Assembly (NCBI GenBank): GCA_030581615.1
Contig: JAKTTT010000014.1
Location: 186,001 to 250,000, forward strand
Direction of reading: 5' to 3'
Origin: Alloascoidea africana
Lineage: Eukaryota; Ascomycota; Alloascoideomycetes; Alloascoideales; Alloascoideaceae
Length of the DNA: 64,000 bases
A program made the position numbers and the translations under genes. Under the pieces are notes generated by a model. The model saw nothing but the letters and a program-made list of their open reading frames with translations, made no database searches and was not told the origin of the DNA. This document shows, piece after piece, positions 43,562 through 56,433 of the stretch (position 1 is its first letter; every line of letters begins with the position of its first letter).

Positions 43562-45772
43562 TTGTGTAGGTCAAAATGATGATTTGATTCCAATGGGGAT
43601 GTTCACTCGACCTTTCTCCGACTAATTTCCGAACAAGATGTATATGCTCATATTTACGTCCTGCGTAATGCTCAGAATGGGTTCTCTTCCTTAGAAACTA
43701 GGCCATGTTTCATACAATAACAAGCTTTATGGTTGTAGCATAGCGTTTGAGAGAAGCCCAAAACTAATTATCAAAAGAATTCTGGAATTATAGAGACTTG
43801 GCACGGTTTTTGGGAACGAGACTACCTCCGAACCAACCAATGGCCTCTCTCATAAGTTTAACTGTTAATCCTGGAGACTTTTCATCCTTAATAGAAAACC
43901 CCGGTCTAATGTTGAATGTTGGAATGATGCAAAATCATCTTTTAAATTATTATCTCCTTTGGTATCTAAGTTCCTATTGTTCCAAATAGTGGTGATTGAG
44001 ACCATTTCTTGGGTTCGCTCACATTGTTGCAGTATCTGATTGGCAATGCTTAGCACTTTGTAGGGTTCCTCAAAAGCAATTTTGCAGTGTGTAATGATAG
44101 AGTTGTTCCCTTTCAATTGCCTTCGAGTGTCTGGTTACAAAGTCATATGCAATGTTGAGAGTCTTCGCCCGAAAACACAATTGAGAAGCGTTCATTTAAC
44201 TCTGGTTACAATGAAGAAAATCAATTAATAGTTATCCCATTGATTGATGTTTGTATAGTAATACACACATTAAATAGATCTAGGTAAAAATTCGGTATAT
44301 GTGCTCTCACACAACAAGGTTGTAAAGATTAAGATATTCAATTATCTATATTAACACGATACGGAAGGTATGGAATGACTTTGAAAGAGAATGAAATATT
44401 GCAAATGTTTATGTTGAGAGATTTGGGGGGTATAAATAAACGGGTAGCTTCATATAAATCACCGAAAAGTTTGGGTATCCTTGAGACAAAAATAAAAGCC
44501 AGAGAGTTGACAAAACGAGATATCGCAAAGGTATCGAAGTCAAATTTTTGCACTAGCTGAATCATTCTAACACGGTCAAGAGGGTATCATCAAATTGTTT
44601 TCTCTCAAGTCACATTATCATGTTTAACATGAGGAGGTTACACTCAGTTATCAAAGTATAGCCGACAAAGCATTAAAAACTACAAAAAGAAAGAGTGGCA
44701 TGCAAATCCATAGATCAAGTGTAATAATAGTATTAATGGGTAACCAGTAAACTTCAAATAAAGACACCATTACTGTATGAAAGGCAACACATTTATAGAA
44801 TGTTGTGATCACACAACGAAAACAAAAAGAATACAAGACCAGCTTGAACGAAACCAAAAATATAGGATCATAAAGATGAGTAAAAAAATGCATCACATAC
44901 GTAGATGAGGAACTTCAGGAATGGATAGGAAATACCCAGATTAGAACAAAATATGGAGTTATAAATTTATATGGGCATGAACGATTGACATCCAAACTCT
45001 ATCATCAATTCAGAGTTTAGTTCGGTCTCAACTGCTTTTCATCTTGGAAAGTGGAAGAAAAAAGAATGAAAAGGAAAAATGAGATCAAGGAAATAAAAAA
45101 GATTAAGACGCCAAACAAGGCAAAAGCCATATGTTATTTCCAGCTCTTGCCTTCCATAAATGTACGAAACGAAAAGAGGACATTCATTCTCTCTGTAATT
45201 CAATTATCAAAACGGGAAAGTGATGTGAAATAAAGTAGAAACGACAAACAAGCTACTTGAATTATTAAAAAAAAAAAAACAGAATGGTAAAAAAGGTGAA
45301 AAGGACAAGGCGATAAACTGGATTAACAGACAATAGCAAGCCCTCTTTCCTTTTGAATCGATTGACAATGAAACTAATCAACAATCCAAAGTTTTAAGTC
45401 TTAGACAGCCATTCTGGGTTCATTTCTGAGAATCTGCCAAATAAACCTGTGACAGTACAGTAATCTTGAGACAATAAATCAAAAATAATATCAATTATAC
45501 TCATCAAAGACATAGAAGATGATAAAAAAGGGAAAAAAAAGTGAGTTATAGGAAGACATAGAAGAGTGTTAATTTGCATTTCTGGCTTTCTTTTTGCGTC
45601 TTGTCACTTGATTTTAAACAACTCAAAGATCCAAGCGATTCTAGAATGAATGTAAGAAGTGATTGGGGTATAGGTTTCATATGAAGCTCAATGGTATTGA
45701 GGGCATAATATGAATGTTTCAACACTACCATTTCTTAAAACTCCAAAAGTTAAATTCCCGAGTACTTTTCTG
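43562..45772. other. 2.2 kb intergenic region
   Basis: Lies between ATP15 and the KH-protein gene. A minus frame at 44116-43865 (THCKIAFEEPYKVLSIANQI) and opposed frames near 44.35-44.57 kb look mildly protein-like, but they are short, lack convincing starts and show no family. Otherwise AT-rich, with an A-run near 45267. Confidence 0.5.
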
Positions 45773-47290
45773 TTATAATTGTTGAATATTATTTCCATTT
45801 CCAGTTAATGAGTTATTGATAGACACATTTCCTTGGTTTGATTGTTGCTGCTGCTGATTTCTCATCATATTTCTTCTTTTGTCATTTTCGATCTTGTGGT
45901 TAATGAGCAAAATTGCAACCTGGTTTCCTTGTTGAGTTCCACTAATTGTGATCAATCTTTCGTTAGGCTCGCCGCCAGCCACTGATGAAGAAGGTTCGTC
46001 GCTGATTCTGATATTCGAACCAGAAGAATCTCTTATGTTTCGGATGGACTGACCGCTTTTTCCAATAACACTACCAACATACTCGTTAGGTATGTAAATA
46101 TCTTGGGTAACCATGCCTGTACCTGCGGTAGGGCCATTTAAGGGCAAGGAAGCAGAGGGGAGTCGTTGCAGAGCTCCACTAGAGCCCATTCCTCCGACAC
46201 TGGAATTATCATCGCATCCAACAGTGATCGTCCCATGTCCATAAGCAGAGCCATTGGGCTGAGCAAGACGTTTGGGGCCTGTGGTGTTATATGGTTGTGG
46301 TTGAACGTTATAAGGAGGCACATTCATTTGGCCATTCATCATGTTCATTCTTCCGCCACCAACATTTGAATAGGACCCTGGTGGAGCTCGAGGTTGAAAA
46401 TTGAACCCACCGTTCATTCCCATTCCCATGCCCATGCCCATATTCATGTCGCTCCCAATATTCATACCCATTCGCATTCCCATCGCTTGCCCTTGTGAAT
46501 TCGCAGGATTGTACTGTACCTGTCGTGTACCTTGCAATTTTGACTTATGTTCGATGTAGGTGATGGAAATGTAGTATGCTGCAATATGAATAGCATCTGC
46601 CACTCCAGTTACTGTAATTGTTCGGTCGCTGGAGCCAATTAGAGCCTGCTCACTGGCTTTCAACTTGGCAGCACTCTGCTCTTCAATCTCTCTGAACTTT
46701 GAGCCGTTCTTTCCAATAATATAGCCTGTGATAAGGTGCGGCATTAGAATCCTCAGTTTGAACGGCTTTGAAAAGTCTGGGTTTGACGGTTTGTCAAGTG
46801 GCTCCTCTTGAATGTAACGGACAACAATGCCAATCGCCTTGGCCACGTTTTCAGCTGAACCTTTAAAATGAATCACTCTCTCGTGAACTTGTCTGATATT
46901 TTCACTGACATTCATTCGAATATCAGTTTGCACCTTGATCGAATTTATGCGTTCTCCCCCTTTACCAATTATCGTCGAAGCTTCACGAACTGAACACAAC
47001 ACTCTCAAGTGGATATAAGTTGGATTATCGCCTCCAGCGTTACCACTGTCTCTGCGCGGTAAAGTATGACTGCTAACAGGAGGTTTTCTCAAGCCCGACT
47101 CGGTTAAGGAGTTTCCCCGATCGAGGTTCATAGTATTTGTGTTTCCTGGCAATGCGTTGTTATTTTCACCTCCTTCAATAACAATGTTGATATCATCAGA
47201 GTCTAGCGATATTGCTTCATTATCGAGCGCTACCCTTTTCGAGTCCAGCTCTCTGTCGCTCAAAGGGGATTCTGAACCTTTTCTTTTCAT
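45773..47290 (-). CDS. Triple KH-domain RNA-binding protein (Pbp2/Hek2/Rnc1-like)
   Basis: PCBP/hnRNP K-type RNA-binding protein. Each of three KH domains shows an intact GxxG loop: IIGKGGERI, IIGKNGSKF and VIGKSGQSI. KH1 and KH2 are adjacent, and KH3 is separated by a Met/Gly/Asn-rich linker of about 130 residues with repeated GMGMGM. The C-terminus is Gln/Asn-rich. I start it at MKRKGSESPLSDRELD (ATG 47290, 505 residues). The frame stays open 54 codons upstream to an ATG at 47452, but that stretch is pyrimidine-rich and ends in TTCCCCCAG, a typical acceptor, so it is more likely a 5'UTR intron. Pbp2, Hek2 and S. pombe Rnc1 are the nearest named relatives. Confidence 0.88.
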   Translation of the reverse strand: MKRKGSESPLSDRELDSKRVALDNEAISLDSDDINIVIEGGENNNALPGNTNTMNLDRGNSLTESGLRKPPVSSHTLPRRDSGNAGGDNPTYIHLRVLCSVREASTIIGKGGERINSIKVQTDIRMNVSENIRQVHERVIHFKGSAENVAKAIGIVVRYIQEEPLDKPSNPDFSKPFKLRILMPHLITGYIIGKNGSKFREIEEQSAAKLKASEQALIGSSDRTITVTGVADAIHIAAYYISITYIEHKSKLQGTRQVQYNPANSQGQAMGMRMGMNIGSDMNMGMGMGMGMNGGFNFQPRAPPGSYSNVGGGRMNMMNGQMNVPPYNVQPQPYNTTGPKRLAQPNGSAYGHGTITVGCDDNSSVGGMGSSGALQRLPSASLPLNGPTAGTGMVTQDIYIPNEYVGSVIGKSGQSIRNIRDSSGSNIRISDEPSSSVAGGEPNERLITISGTQQGNQVAILLINHKIENDKRRNMMRNQQQQQSNQGNVSINNSLTGNGNNIQQL

Positions 47291-47552
47291 CTCAGGCTTT
47301 CCTTTTTCTTCAGTGCTGTTGAGCAATAGGCTTACACAGGTGAGAACCTGGGGGAAAAGAAAGAGAAAATAAGTGAGTTGGGTAGGGTAACAATGGGCGT
47401 TTGGTTGTAAGTCTTCAAACTTTATTACTATGGTGAATCGGTGAAAAATCATGTTAAGGTTGTTACATAAAGAAAGCGAGATGAAAATGCAAATTGTAGG
47501 ATGCTAAACAATAAGATACAGAGGAACTAATTAATACGATTTACTTCTCCAT

Positions 47553-48107
47553 TCAAATGGTCAAAATAAATAAAGATAAAATGAGCCCTAATGGAAAGAG
47601 CATTGCTGAACCAGTTGAGCCTATTGCAACTGCGCCAGAGTCGCTGGTATCATTCACTGAGATGGAAGCACTTGCAGAACTGGACGAGGATTCGCTTTGC
47701 GTCTCCTCCTCACTGGAGGATTTGGCCTCATCTGTTTTTCTCGAAGCTGTGCTGAGAGTGGTGTCAGTTGGGCCTGTCTTGGTTGGCGCTACAGTGGCAG
47801 TTTCAGCCCCAGAGGTAGTAATAGTGCCTGATCCAGACAAGACATCCCAAACGGTCTTGAGGTAGTCTGACTCTGCTCCAATCACAGACGATACCCGCTG
47901 TGCGATCTCACTCTGCTGTGCCAGAACGCTAGACTCGGTGTATGTGATGTACTGGAGGTAGTCGGGCGTCGTTGTAGGAGTGGCCGTGGTAGCGATTGTG
48001 GTTGTGGCGGTTTCTTCAGATGGAGAGTCACTTGTAATTGGAGCTGCGAAGACTTGTGCGACAACAGCAAAGACAGTCAGTAGGAAAGAAGATGCAGAAA
48101 ACTTCAT
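47553..48107 (-). CDS. Small Ser/Thr-rich GPI-type cell-surface protein
   Basis: A 184-residue protein with a signal peptide (about 1-21, ending QVFA|APIT), Thr/Ser-rich low-complexity sequence, and a short segment YLQYITYTESSVLAQQSEIAQRV that looks helical. Acidic Ser/Glu-rich stretches follow, then a C-terminal hydrophobic tail (MLFPLGLILSLFILTI) preceded by small residues, as in a GPI-attachment signal. No enzymatic domain is visible. The tail and composition indicate a minor wall mannoprotein. Family otherwise unrecognised. Confidence 0.83.
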   Translation of the reverse strand: MKFSASSFLLTVFAVVAQVFAAPITSDSPSEETATTTIATTATPTTTPDYLQYITYTESSVLAQQSEIAQRVSSVIGAESDYLKTVWDVLSGSGTITTSGAETATVAPTKTGPTDTTLSTASRKTDEAKSSSEEETQSESSSSSASASISVNDTSDSGAVAIGSTGSAMLFPLGLILSLFILTI

Positions 48108-50787
48108 GATTGGTGATATGTGTTTTTGAAGAGTAAGAGGGGCTTGTGAATTCGAGGGTTTGTTGAATAGAAATCTTTCACCAGACCTAGCATCTCCTTC
48201 ATTTATATTGCCCTATGGTGAAGAGTGAAATGGAGGAGGCAGAGTCGCCAAAAAGCCCGAATTGCATATTTTACTATCATATTTGGACACAGATGCCCAA
48301 AACGGCCGGCTGCGTATCGAGGTTGGCAGTATTTAGTACTACCAGCCCCCAAAGCGATAAGCCTTCCTCCCTCTTTTCCATTGACCAACCACTTTATCTG
48401 TTTATAGATTTTATCGTAGCCATCACAAACAATCCATTAAAAATATATCAAGAGTGAGATGGCTGGTTGAGCATCCTTTGTTCTGGTGATGAATAGTTGG
48501 GCCGTGGTAAGTTTGACTATTTTTGGTGGAGATCAAATCTCTAGTGGACTAGCAAGCATTTTAGCTGCGCCACGGTAATCTAAGTCTTAATTGTCCCAGC
48601 CTTTGGTATCTTCTGTGACAGGCAACATACATTCTTCTTTGATTTTAACCTTCCCCGTTTGGTTTATCTTCAGTGATCTTGAAAGTTTGTACATCTTGTC
48701 CTATGCGACTGTCTGTGGTGCCAGGGGAACGAAAAGCCTAAGCTCTGACTCCACACAAAAAAAAAAAACGCATTTCCAAGCCTGAAAACCAGGAACTTCA
48801 CTACGGCTTTTTAGCATTTTAGTACCAGTGTCAGTTACTAGAACCAAGATATTGACAAAGTTGAGATCCCAGTGATCTAACTATTTGATGACTTTCAAGT
48901 GACTGCCATGTTTTCGTTTAGCTTAAAGGCCAATACGAGTCTAAGTATCTAAAGAGGTGCCTTCCAACTTTTATAATACGGGTTATTATTATTTTAGGGT
49001 TGTATCAATTGTGCGTATTGTGATTTTCTGCTTCTTCATTGTTGGCACCATTTTTCAAGCAACATAACATCTTCTGTTTGTATTTTAAATTGTTTTTGAT
49101 CTGTATATAGCCAAGCCAGTTCAAAGTTCTTAGGTTAGTTTTTTTGCAAGCTTGTCTATTATTCATTGAGAAAGCAGGTGTATCTCGTTGATTTTAGTGT
49201 CTCAGTATAGCGAAACTTTATCACCCTTTCTCTGGTTCTACATGCTTACTCGATACTCTTGAAACTGCGTTTAATCCAGAATATAATAGCCGATTTTCAA
49301 GTGAATTTAGCCTGTTTACATTGTTAACGGCGGCTCAATCAGGCAACCGCGTAAGAAATTTACTTATGTGAAAAGTAAAACGAGAGCTACTTCCGTCGTA
49401 TTCATTCAGAATCAAGATTACTGTTCCCTCTAATGCAATTATTTTAGTAACATCTCCAAAGTCTAATATTTTGTGACTATCTAGTACATTGTTAAAGCAA
49501 AGCTATTTTCTTCTTTCCATGCTCCTCATCATTTGCCAAGCTCGGGGAATTGTGCCATCTTCTGACAGTGAATATAACTCCGGGCATCAAACTAATCGGA
49601 GAAAAAATAAGATAGCATCTTGAAAGAAATGCTCCGATACAATTATTTTCTGCAGCTAAAAGCTTTAACAACTGATGATGGGCTCCGATTTGGGAGTGTA
49701 CCTGTGAGAGTATTGTCCCAAGCGATGCCTTCAGTCTCTATGAAGACCGTCAGTAAGATGCTTCTAAATTAACTTTATTGTACGTTTTTCCGCGCTTGCG
49801 GAGCTGGATGCGCACCCCGTTTAGATAGCGATCGCTTGTGTAGAGTTCTCATCCTAAATGGCAACATAATTTTTGTTAGTTTGAGCAATCGGCTTTTACT
49901 ATTGCAAATGTTGTGATGTCAGCTATTTTCGCAAGGATAAACCAACCTTTCGCTAAGTGGGATAGGAAAAGCTCAATCGCCGTAACAGCATAATAGACAA
50001 ACACGTGTTCAAGTTTTCTGTGAAATGATACGCTTTTCCCAGTTATTTGTAGAAGATTGGTTAAGACACGGTCATTATCTACAGTATCAGTGAAGGAACA
50101 ACAATTTAGACTTTGAACGCAGATGCCAAGCTTTGGCTGGCATGCAGGGGCAACTCCCCCGGATCAATATTGTCCCTATCTCCTGTCTGAAAATCAACCT
50201 CCTGTAAGAAAACATAGAGCTCCTTGATTCCGACTTTTGGAAACAAATGGCACAAAAATCTTCCACTTCATCAAAAATGCTGCACTGATTTCTTTTTACT
50301 GGGTAATGGGTAAAGTGTTTTCAATGGCGTCATCACAGTCACATTTAATGAGGCTACATTTCTTTCAAAGTGAAATTAAGGGAAAAAAGATATGCACTTC
50401 TCCCACGTGGGGAGGGTCAACTTCTTCAATTGAAATCATTTCCGCGGGCTACAGCATTCAATATTGTATTTTTCCGTTCTCAACGCCTATATCCTTCAAT
50501 AATAGACTTGACTTTTGTTGCGGTTCCCACATGGGTGAACTATATTCTAGTAGACCTCGCACATTGATTTGATGAGATTGCTTTAAAACAACTCAAGGCA
50601 AGATTGAAGAAAACGTGCTTCTTTGGGTGATCTAACATCTTTTACCAAGCATGATCCTAATGAAGTAAAAGCTATGATAAGCTAGTGGGTGTCAGATTTG
50701 CAACAACGGGGCCTAAATTTTAATATCGAGACGGAATAAATATGCTGGATTTTCCCCGTATGCTTGATTCGATATCACATTTTTAAC
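48108..50787. other. 2.7 kb intergenic region between divergent secreted-protein genes
   Basis: Separates the GPI-type gene (minus) from the first secreted EEP gene (plus), so it contains both promoters. A CCCACGTGGG palindrome occurs near 50402-50411. No credible gene; the frame at 50237-50572 is not family-like. Confidence 0.55.
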
Positions 50788-51738
50788 ATGCTCATTTCTT
50801 TCTGTTGCCTTTTTGCCTTCTTGGTTTCTGTTGTATTTGGCGCTCCAATTGTGGATAGTGTGAGTAAATCGCCAATCTCAGTTGTTCTACCTCCTCCATT
50901 ATGTACGTAGACTAATGGTCTGTTTCAGGCAAAGCTCGTCTCTAGGTCCTCTGGATTTGACTTTAGGATATACTCACACAATATCCGCTATGCGACAACT
51001 TCTTACCAGACCAATGAAAAACCTTGGTCGAGCAGAAAGGCTCAAGTTTGCGCTAGTTTAAAGTTCAATGGCAAGACTAACACATTAGTTGGTCTTCAGG
51101 AGGTACTTCATAGTCAACTAGAAGATATCTTGAATGATCTTGGGAGCGAGTGGTCCTACTATGGCGTTGGCAGAGATGACGGAGCTGAAGCAGGAGAGTA
51201 CTCTCCAATTCTCTACAAGTCATCAGAATGGACTATCCTTGAAAGCCATACCTGGTGGCTTAGCGATACTCCAGACACTCCCAGTATTGGTTGGGATGCA
51301 AACAACAAGAGGATTGTAACATATGTTCATTTAAAGCATACTGATGGCCAAACAATTAATATCTATAATACGCATTTAGACGATGTTGGTGAGACTGCGA
51401 GGAATAATGGGATTGCTTTAGTTCTGCAAAAAATTAAAGAAAAAAACACAAACTCTCCAAGCTTCTTGTTTGGTGATTTTAATACAGAATCATCGGATGA
51501 ATGCTACAAGACTGCTTCTGAAGCTTTGAATGACAGCAGGGGTGCATCTAAATACCAGTATGGACATAAAAATACCTATACTGGATTTCAAAACACTGTA
51601 CCTGAAAAGGCAATTGATTTCATCTGGGTTCCCAAGTCTGGTGTATCCGTGAACGGCTTCGCAGTGCTTCACTCGCTATTTTACAATGAATATATGAGTG
51701 ACCACAGACCTGTCTCAGCAGACATTACCATCAACTAA
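50788..51738 (+). CDS. Secreted endonuclease/exonuclease/phosphatase-fold protein A (two exons)
   Basis: Exon 1 (50788-50859) encodes a signal peptide (MLISFCCLFAFLVSVVFGAP). A 69-base phase-0 intron (GTGAGT...TTTCAG) follows, then exon 2 at 50929-51738; 293 residues in all. The EEP (DNase I-like) catalytic set is complete: Asn in IYSHNIR (42), Glu in GLQEV (82), NTHLDD (His 173), GDFN (Asp 207, Asn 209) and SDHRP (Asp 282, His 283). This secreted subgroup could act on nucleic acids, phospholipids or sugar phosphates; the substrate is not readable. A paralogue lies tail-to-tail at 52926-53854. Confidence 0.88.
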
Positions 51739-52925
51739 TAAGCCAATTAAAGACAATCTGAAATACTGCTTTCCTTTACAAAATTGCTCCAGCTTTCCTT
51801 GCTTTCACCTGGAATAATTGAGTTTGAACAAAAAACTCTACCTTTCCAACAGACTCTTTCATCAGAGTAATAAATGCACTATCGTGCTACTAGACACAAG
51901 GACAATCTTCTGTTTTCCATTACTTTGTTAGAATTCAACACGTCTAGCAATGCTACACACTCTTTGGGTATAGTAGCAAAATGGCCATCGCTCGCACTTT
52001 CATACCACCAGCATAGCAGTTAACTAGTTAACTTCTTCAGTTACTTTCACTTAGCTACAGAACTTCTTTGTATAGTCAGTTTCAGCTTTTACGTAAAGAG
52101 CAAGGAATAAAAGTATTGAAATGATTCGTTTTTGCCTTCACTGCTTTAGTCTCTATGCCCTTGCAATGAAATGCCATCTTGAAAATGATCAACTGTGCCA
52201 TAGGATGCATTATGGTAGGTTAAACTTGGCCAGATATCATACTATAAAGCTTACCCGCCTTTACCGCTATGTAAACGAACAAAGCGGGAATGACTAGAAA
52301 GCTGATCAGTCAGAGGGTCAGCGAAATCCTAGGAAAAACTACCTTGGCCATACTAACGATTACTGGGGCGTAGGGGAGCCGAACAATTGAACGGTAAAGC
52401 TTCATCTCTTTCTAACAACGAGCTGGGTCATGTAAGTTTGGGATTTTTTATTTTTTTATATCCCGCACGCTCCATATTCCTAAATGTGGTGAACGCTATG
52501 GAGACCCAAAATAGCAGAGAAAGAACAAGCATCGACAGCCGCAGCAACTTCATATTCACAAGCGCAAGGCGTTACCAAAGCGCTTTTCTCAATAGATGAT
52601 CCTTATGCCTTTCCTGAACTCCACAAAGCAAGACCACTATAATTTTGTAGCCATTTATTGAGACTTTTGATCTAAACTGCTAAACCGATGCTAGAAATTG
52701 ATCATACTGGACAAGCAAAATCACTCTTGATCTATAAACTAATTAAAGCTCACAATTAAATGCTTGATTCTTCTCCCAACTAGCTCAAAACACTGGTTAT
52801 CGGATAGATCTTCAAGCTTCTTCTTTTTTCGGTCGATTCCAAACATTTTTTTTTGTATTGAGTATATCTGAACAGTTGTTGATAGGAAAATGCTATATTA
52901 CAAACGAAAACGAGAAAATAAAATG
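51739..52925. other. Interval between the two EEP paralogues
   Basis: About 1.2 kb between convergent stop codons. It includes one plus-strand 70-codon frame (52387-52599) without an ATG start or similarity. I see no repeat that would explain the inverted duplication. Confidence 0.5.
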
Positions 52926-53854
52926 TTAAAAAACAGTGATATCGGCCATGATTGGCCTGTGATCACTTATGTACACAGAATCCTGTAACGATGATAGTAC
53001 ATCGAAGGTCTGGATTGTGACTCCTACCTTTGGAGCCCAGATATAATCAATAGTTTTCTCGTGAACTGTGCTCTTAAACCCAGTAAAAGTATAGTTGGGC
53101 CCAGAACTATTGGAAGCTGCATACCTCGTGTCGACTAAAGATTTTGCAGCAAGTTTGTAGCACTCATCTGATGATTCAGAATTGAAATCGCCGAACAAAA
53201 AGCTCGACCGCTTTTGGTGATGTTTCTTCATTTTTCTGAGAATTAAACGAATCGCCTCATCTCTTGACTTCATCCCTTTATCATCTAGATGAGTATTGAA
53301 AAGATTGATTCTTGTACCATCATTATGTTCAAGACTGACGTAGGTCACAATTCTTTTATTTTTTGCATCCCAGCCAATACTTGGTTTGTCGGGGGTCTTA
53401 CTGAGCCACCAGGTATGATTTTTAAGTATCGTCCATTCTGAATGCTTGTAAAAGATTGGAGAATATTCACCTGCTTGAAATCCGTCATTTCTCCCAACTC
53501 CATAATACGACCACTCGGTCCCCAGACCATCTCTGATATCTTCCAGCTGATTACGTAAAACTTCTTGAAGGCCAACTACAGTGTTTTGCTTACTGTTTGA
53601 GATTATACTGGCCACAACCTTGTCTCTTCTTTCCGACCAGGGCTTTTCTCCTGTCTGCAAGGTGGAAGTGTTGAACCGAATATTGTGGGAATAAATTCTA
53701 AATTCAAGGGGTTGTATGGATTGAGCATTATGTTTCTTGGAGTTGTTAGTTGACTGTGCGATCCAAGACTCTATATTCAAACATTTTCACTAACATTATG
53801 CACAGATGCGGCTGAGGCAGCTAGAAAGAAAAATGCTAAGGATGTCAACAGCAT
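52926..53854 (-). CDS. Secreted endonuclease/exonuclease/phosphatase-fold protein B (two exons)
   Basis: Paralogue of the gene at 50788. Exon 1 (53854-53795) encodes MLLTSLAFFFLAASAASVHN; a 59-base intron with a CTAAC branch point (GTTAGT...TCCAAG) follows; exon 2 is 53735-52926. The intron is phase 0 and at the same place as in the paralogue, and both second exons are exactly 810 bases. The protein is 289 residues. EEP motifs are present: FRIYSHNIRF, VGLQEVL, NTHLDD, FGDFN and SDHRP. Between the copies, runs such as EWSYYGVGR and AGEYSP are identical, while the ends have diverged, so the duplication is old. Confidence 0.86.
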
Positions 53855-56433
53855 GGTTCACAAATATCGGTTCGAATTGGAGAAAGACATGCCGAATTAT
53901 ATAGATTTTTTCTTATCTCCAGCCATTAAAATTGTTATGCTTTAACCTTTAAAGTTTTTTTAACCGTTGAAGAGTATCCACATCATGTTTCTCCCTCTTG
54001 TAAGTTTTAAACAGAAAAAATACAGTAACTGTGTTACCCCTAAATTTAATCATCGAAGAGGTATTACTCTCTCTTGAGATCCACTTTTAATCGCCAGACT
54101 TTTTTGTGGATAATAGCATCTACATTGACTGAAATCCTTTTTCGACTTTTGTTTAGGTTTTGGGGAAACCAACCGGAAAAGAAGCTATTGAGGGGTTTAA
54201 AATCATTCTTAAAAGTTCTAGAGAAAAAAATCCAAAGAAAGGTGCTTTCCAACTTAAACATCCCTAACGAAAATTATATATCACTCAAGACGATGATCGC
54301 TCAATGTTGGAAGTCATTAATAAATGGTTATAGAGTACACTTCAGACACAGCCTCAGACATCGAACCTTGCAATTTAAAAAATTCATCGAATGCCTAGTG
54401 TGCGGATTGTCTAAATCTTGCGGTTATAGTTATTTAAGAGGTTTTAAATTCTAATATTAACAGATAGGCAATAATATTATTCCGTTTAACATATCTCAGT
54501 TGTCCCAAGTTGCCTTACGGCTTTCCAAAAGAAATAGTGAAACATGCATGACAGAAAAGCTTAGCTTGCATCAAAAGATCCTTAGCCGCATCGCAAGCTG
54601 CCACAATTTGATGTTTAATTAAAGTCAGTTCATTAGGGCTTTTACCCCTTGCTTAAATTCTTAATATAGATCTATAAGTCTCAGAGAGAATCAGTACTAG
54701 GACATGCAATCATCAAGAAACAATAAAGTGCATCAAAAGCATCGCCCGATTCAAACTCAAAATACGAACTGAGAAGTTGTTTTTAGGATTGCACTGCCTT
54801 GAAGATTTTCCACTCCACTTTAATTGCAAATCTGTGCAACTAGCAAATAATGCTCTTCTTGGACATATGGGGTTGGTGCAAGTTGAGAGCTATTTCCATA
54901 AGCAAATAACTACAAAATTACTCTCTATAACAGGTCATCAAATGTGTCCAAATCTTGAATTGGTGAACCGTTACAAAATTTGGAGTTATTTGTCACTATT
55001 TCCTAGTTCGATTTTTATTAAACTAGAATGAACTTAAGAGGATCATTTGGTAATCGTTGCATTCCTGTTGACTAACTGAGCACATACGATATGTTTACTC
55101 CTTGCGAAGAGGATGCACAAACATCTGGACCGACATCTATGTAATCTTTTTTGTCTATTGCTTTCAGTTGAAGCTGTTTGCAATTTTCAAATCCCTATCC
55201 ATACAGGCTTTATGAAGTGCAATGATTTGAATGAGAACTCACTGACTGGGTAGATTCGTCCTTTGTCAAAAAGTTTTGCGATTTTGCAGGTTAGCTGCTG
55301 TTTGATAGTTTTATTATTTATTATCCACTGTATTGACAGTTTTTGTCAAACAAGCTTCATACAGGTCTCTGGGAGAACGTAGACTGGATAGAGGGCTTTA
55401 ACCGCTCTGTCCGTTGACGTCTTTGCTCATCCATACTAGTTGCTTAAGTCTTGCTGTCATTTGTTTGGTTTCTGTGATGGCGTTGTCGATGACTTGTTTA
55501 AGGATAATCTATCATCAACCCATATCCTCAGCCGATTGCGATAATTCGCCATTTGGAAGGTTTTTTAACCACTATATACTAACGCTCTGACCCATAGTCG
55601 AACGCAATTGTGTTTTTGTTGGTCTTAAGGATATTCTGTAAGAGGGGATTGTACCTTCAGGTAGCGTTAATCGCTAAATCTTCAATAGGTCCAATTACCT
55701 CTACTCTAGAGTTTCTCAAAAAGGCATATAGTCCTAAGTGGAAATTTGAGAATAATAATGCCAATAATGGAGGAAATCCAGAGTTGGTCTTATATCTTGT
55801 TATTGTGAAAATGCCAATAATTTTGAACCTTGTTTTCCTGTCTTTCAGGAAAGACATAGTCTCGTCGATCAGTTTCATCTCTAATATTTTGTCATTGGCG
55901 TAGTTGAGCGAAAATTCTCTACCAAGTAGAATCACTTTTGTAGCATTTGTCTCGATTATTGAGGAAAGCTGTACTTTTTCACGTCCCCCACCTCTTTCTT
56001 TAGCTGAATTCGCCAACTGACATGCTCTGTTCTTCCACTTCAAAAACTGTACAGGCAACTAATGTTTCTACATTCTACTGATGTTGTTTAAGAAAGTGAT
56101 TGGCTTAAAGTGGCGAATTTTGTTGAATGCTATGACAAAGCAACCAGGAGGAGATCTTTCCGGTCCCTCAGATAATATTCCAATCAAAAGCTTTCATTAA
56201 AAACGGACATTAGTGGATTTCATCAATTAGTATGGGCCATATATCTCGGATTTTTATGAGCTTATCTAGCCCTGAGGATTTATTTTTGGGGAACTTCGTG
56301 ACTACTCATTCTTGTTCTTCTGGGTTAATAAACATCTTTAGAAACTCGTTTGTTCTTGTTCTCGTAATCTATATGTTTGCTTCTTTTGGGTAGAAGCTAT
56401 TGGCGCATTGTCCCGCCAAGATATTTTGTTCGT

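Noticed and set aside
47291-47452. 54-residue hydrophobic N-terminal extension of the KH-domain protein
   Set aside because: It coincides with a pyrimidine-rich tract and acceptor-like CCCCCAG; KH proteins of this group are not membrane proteins.
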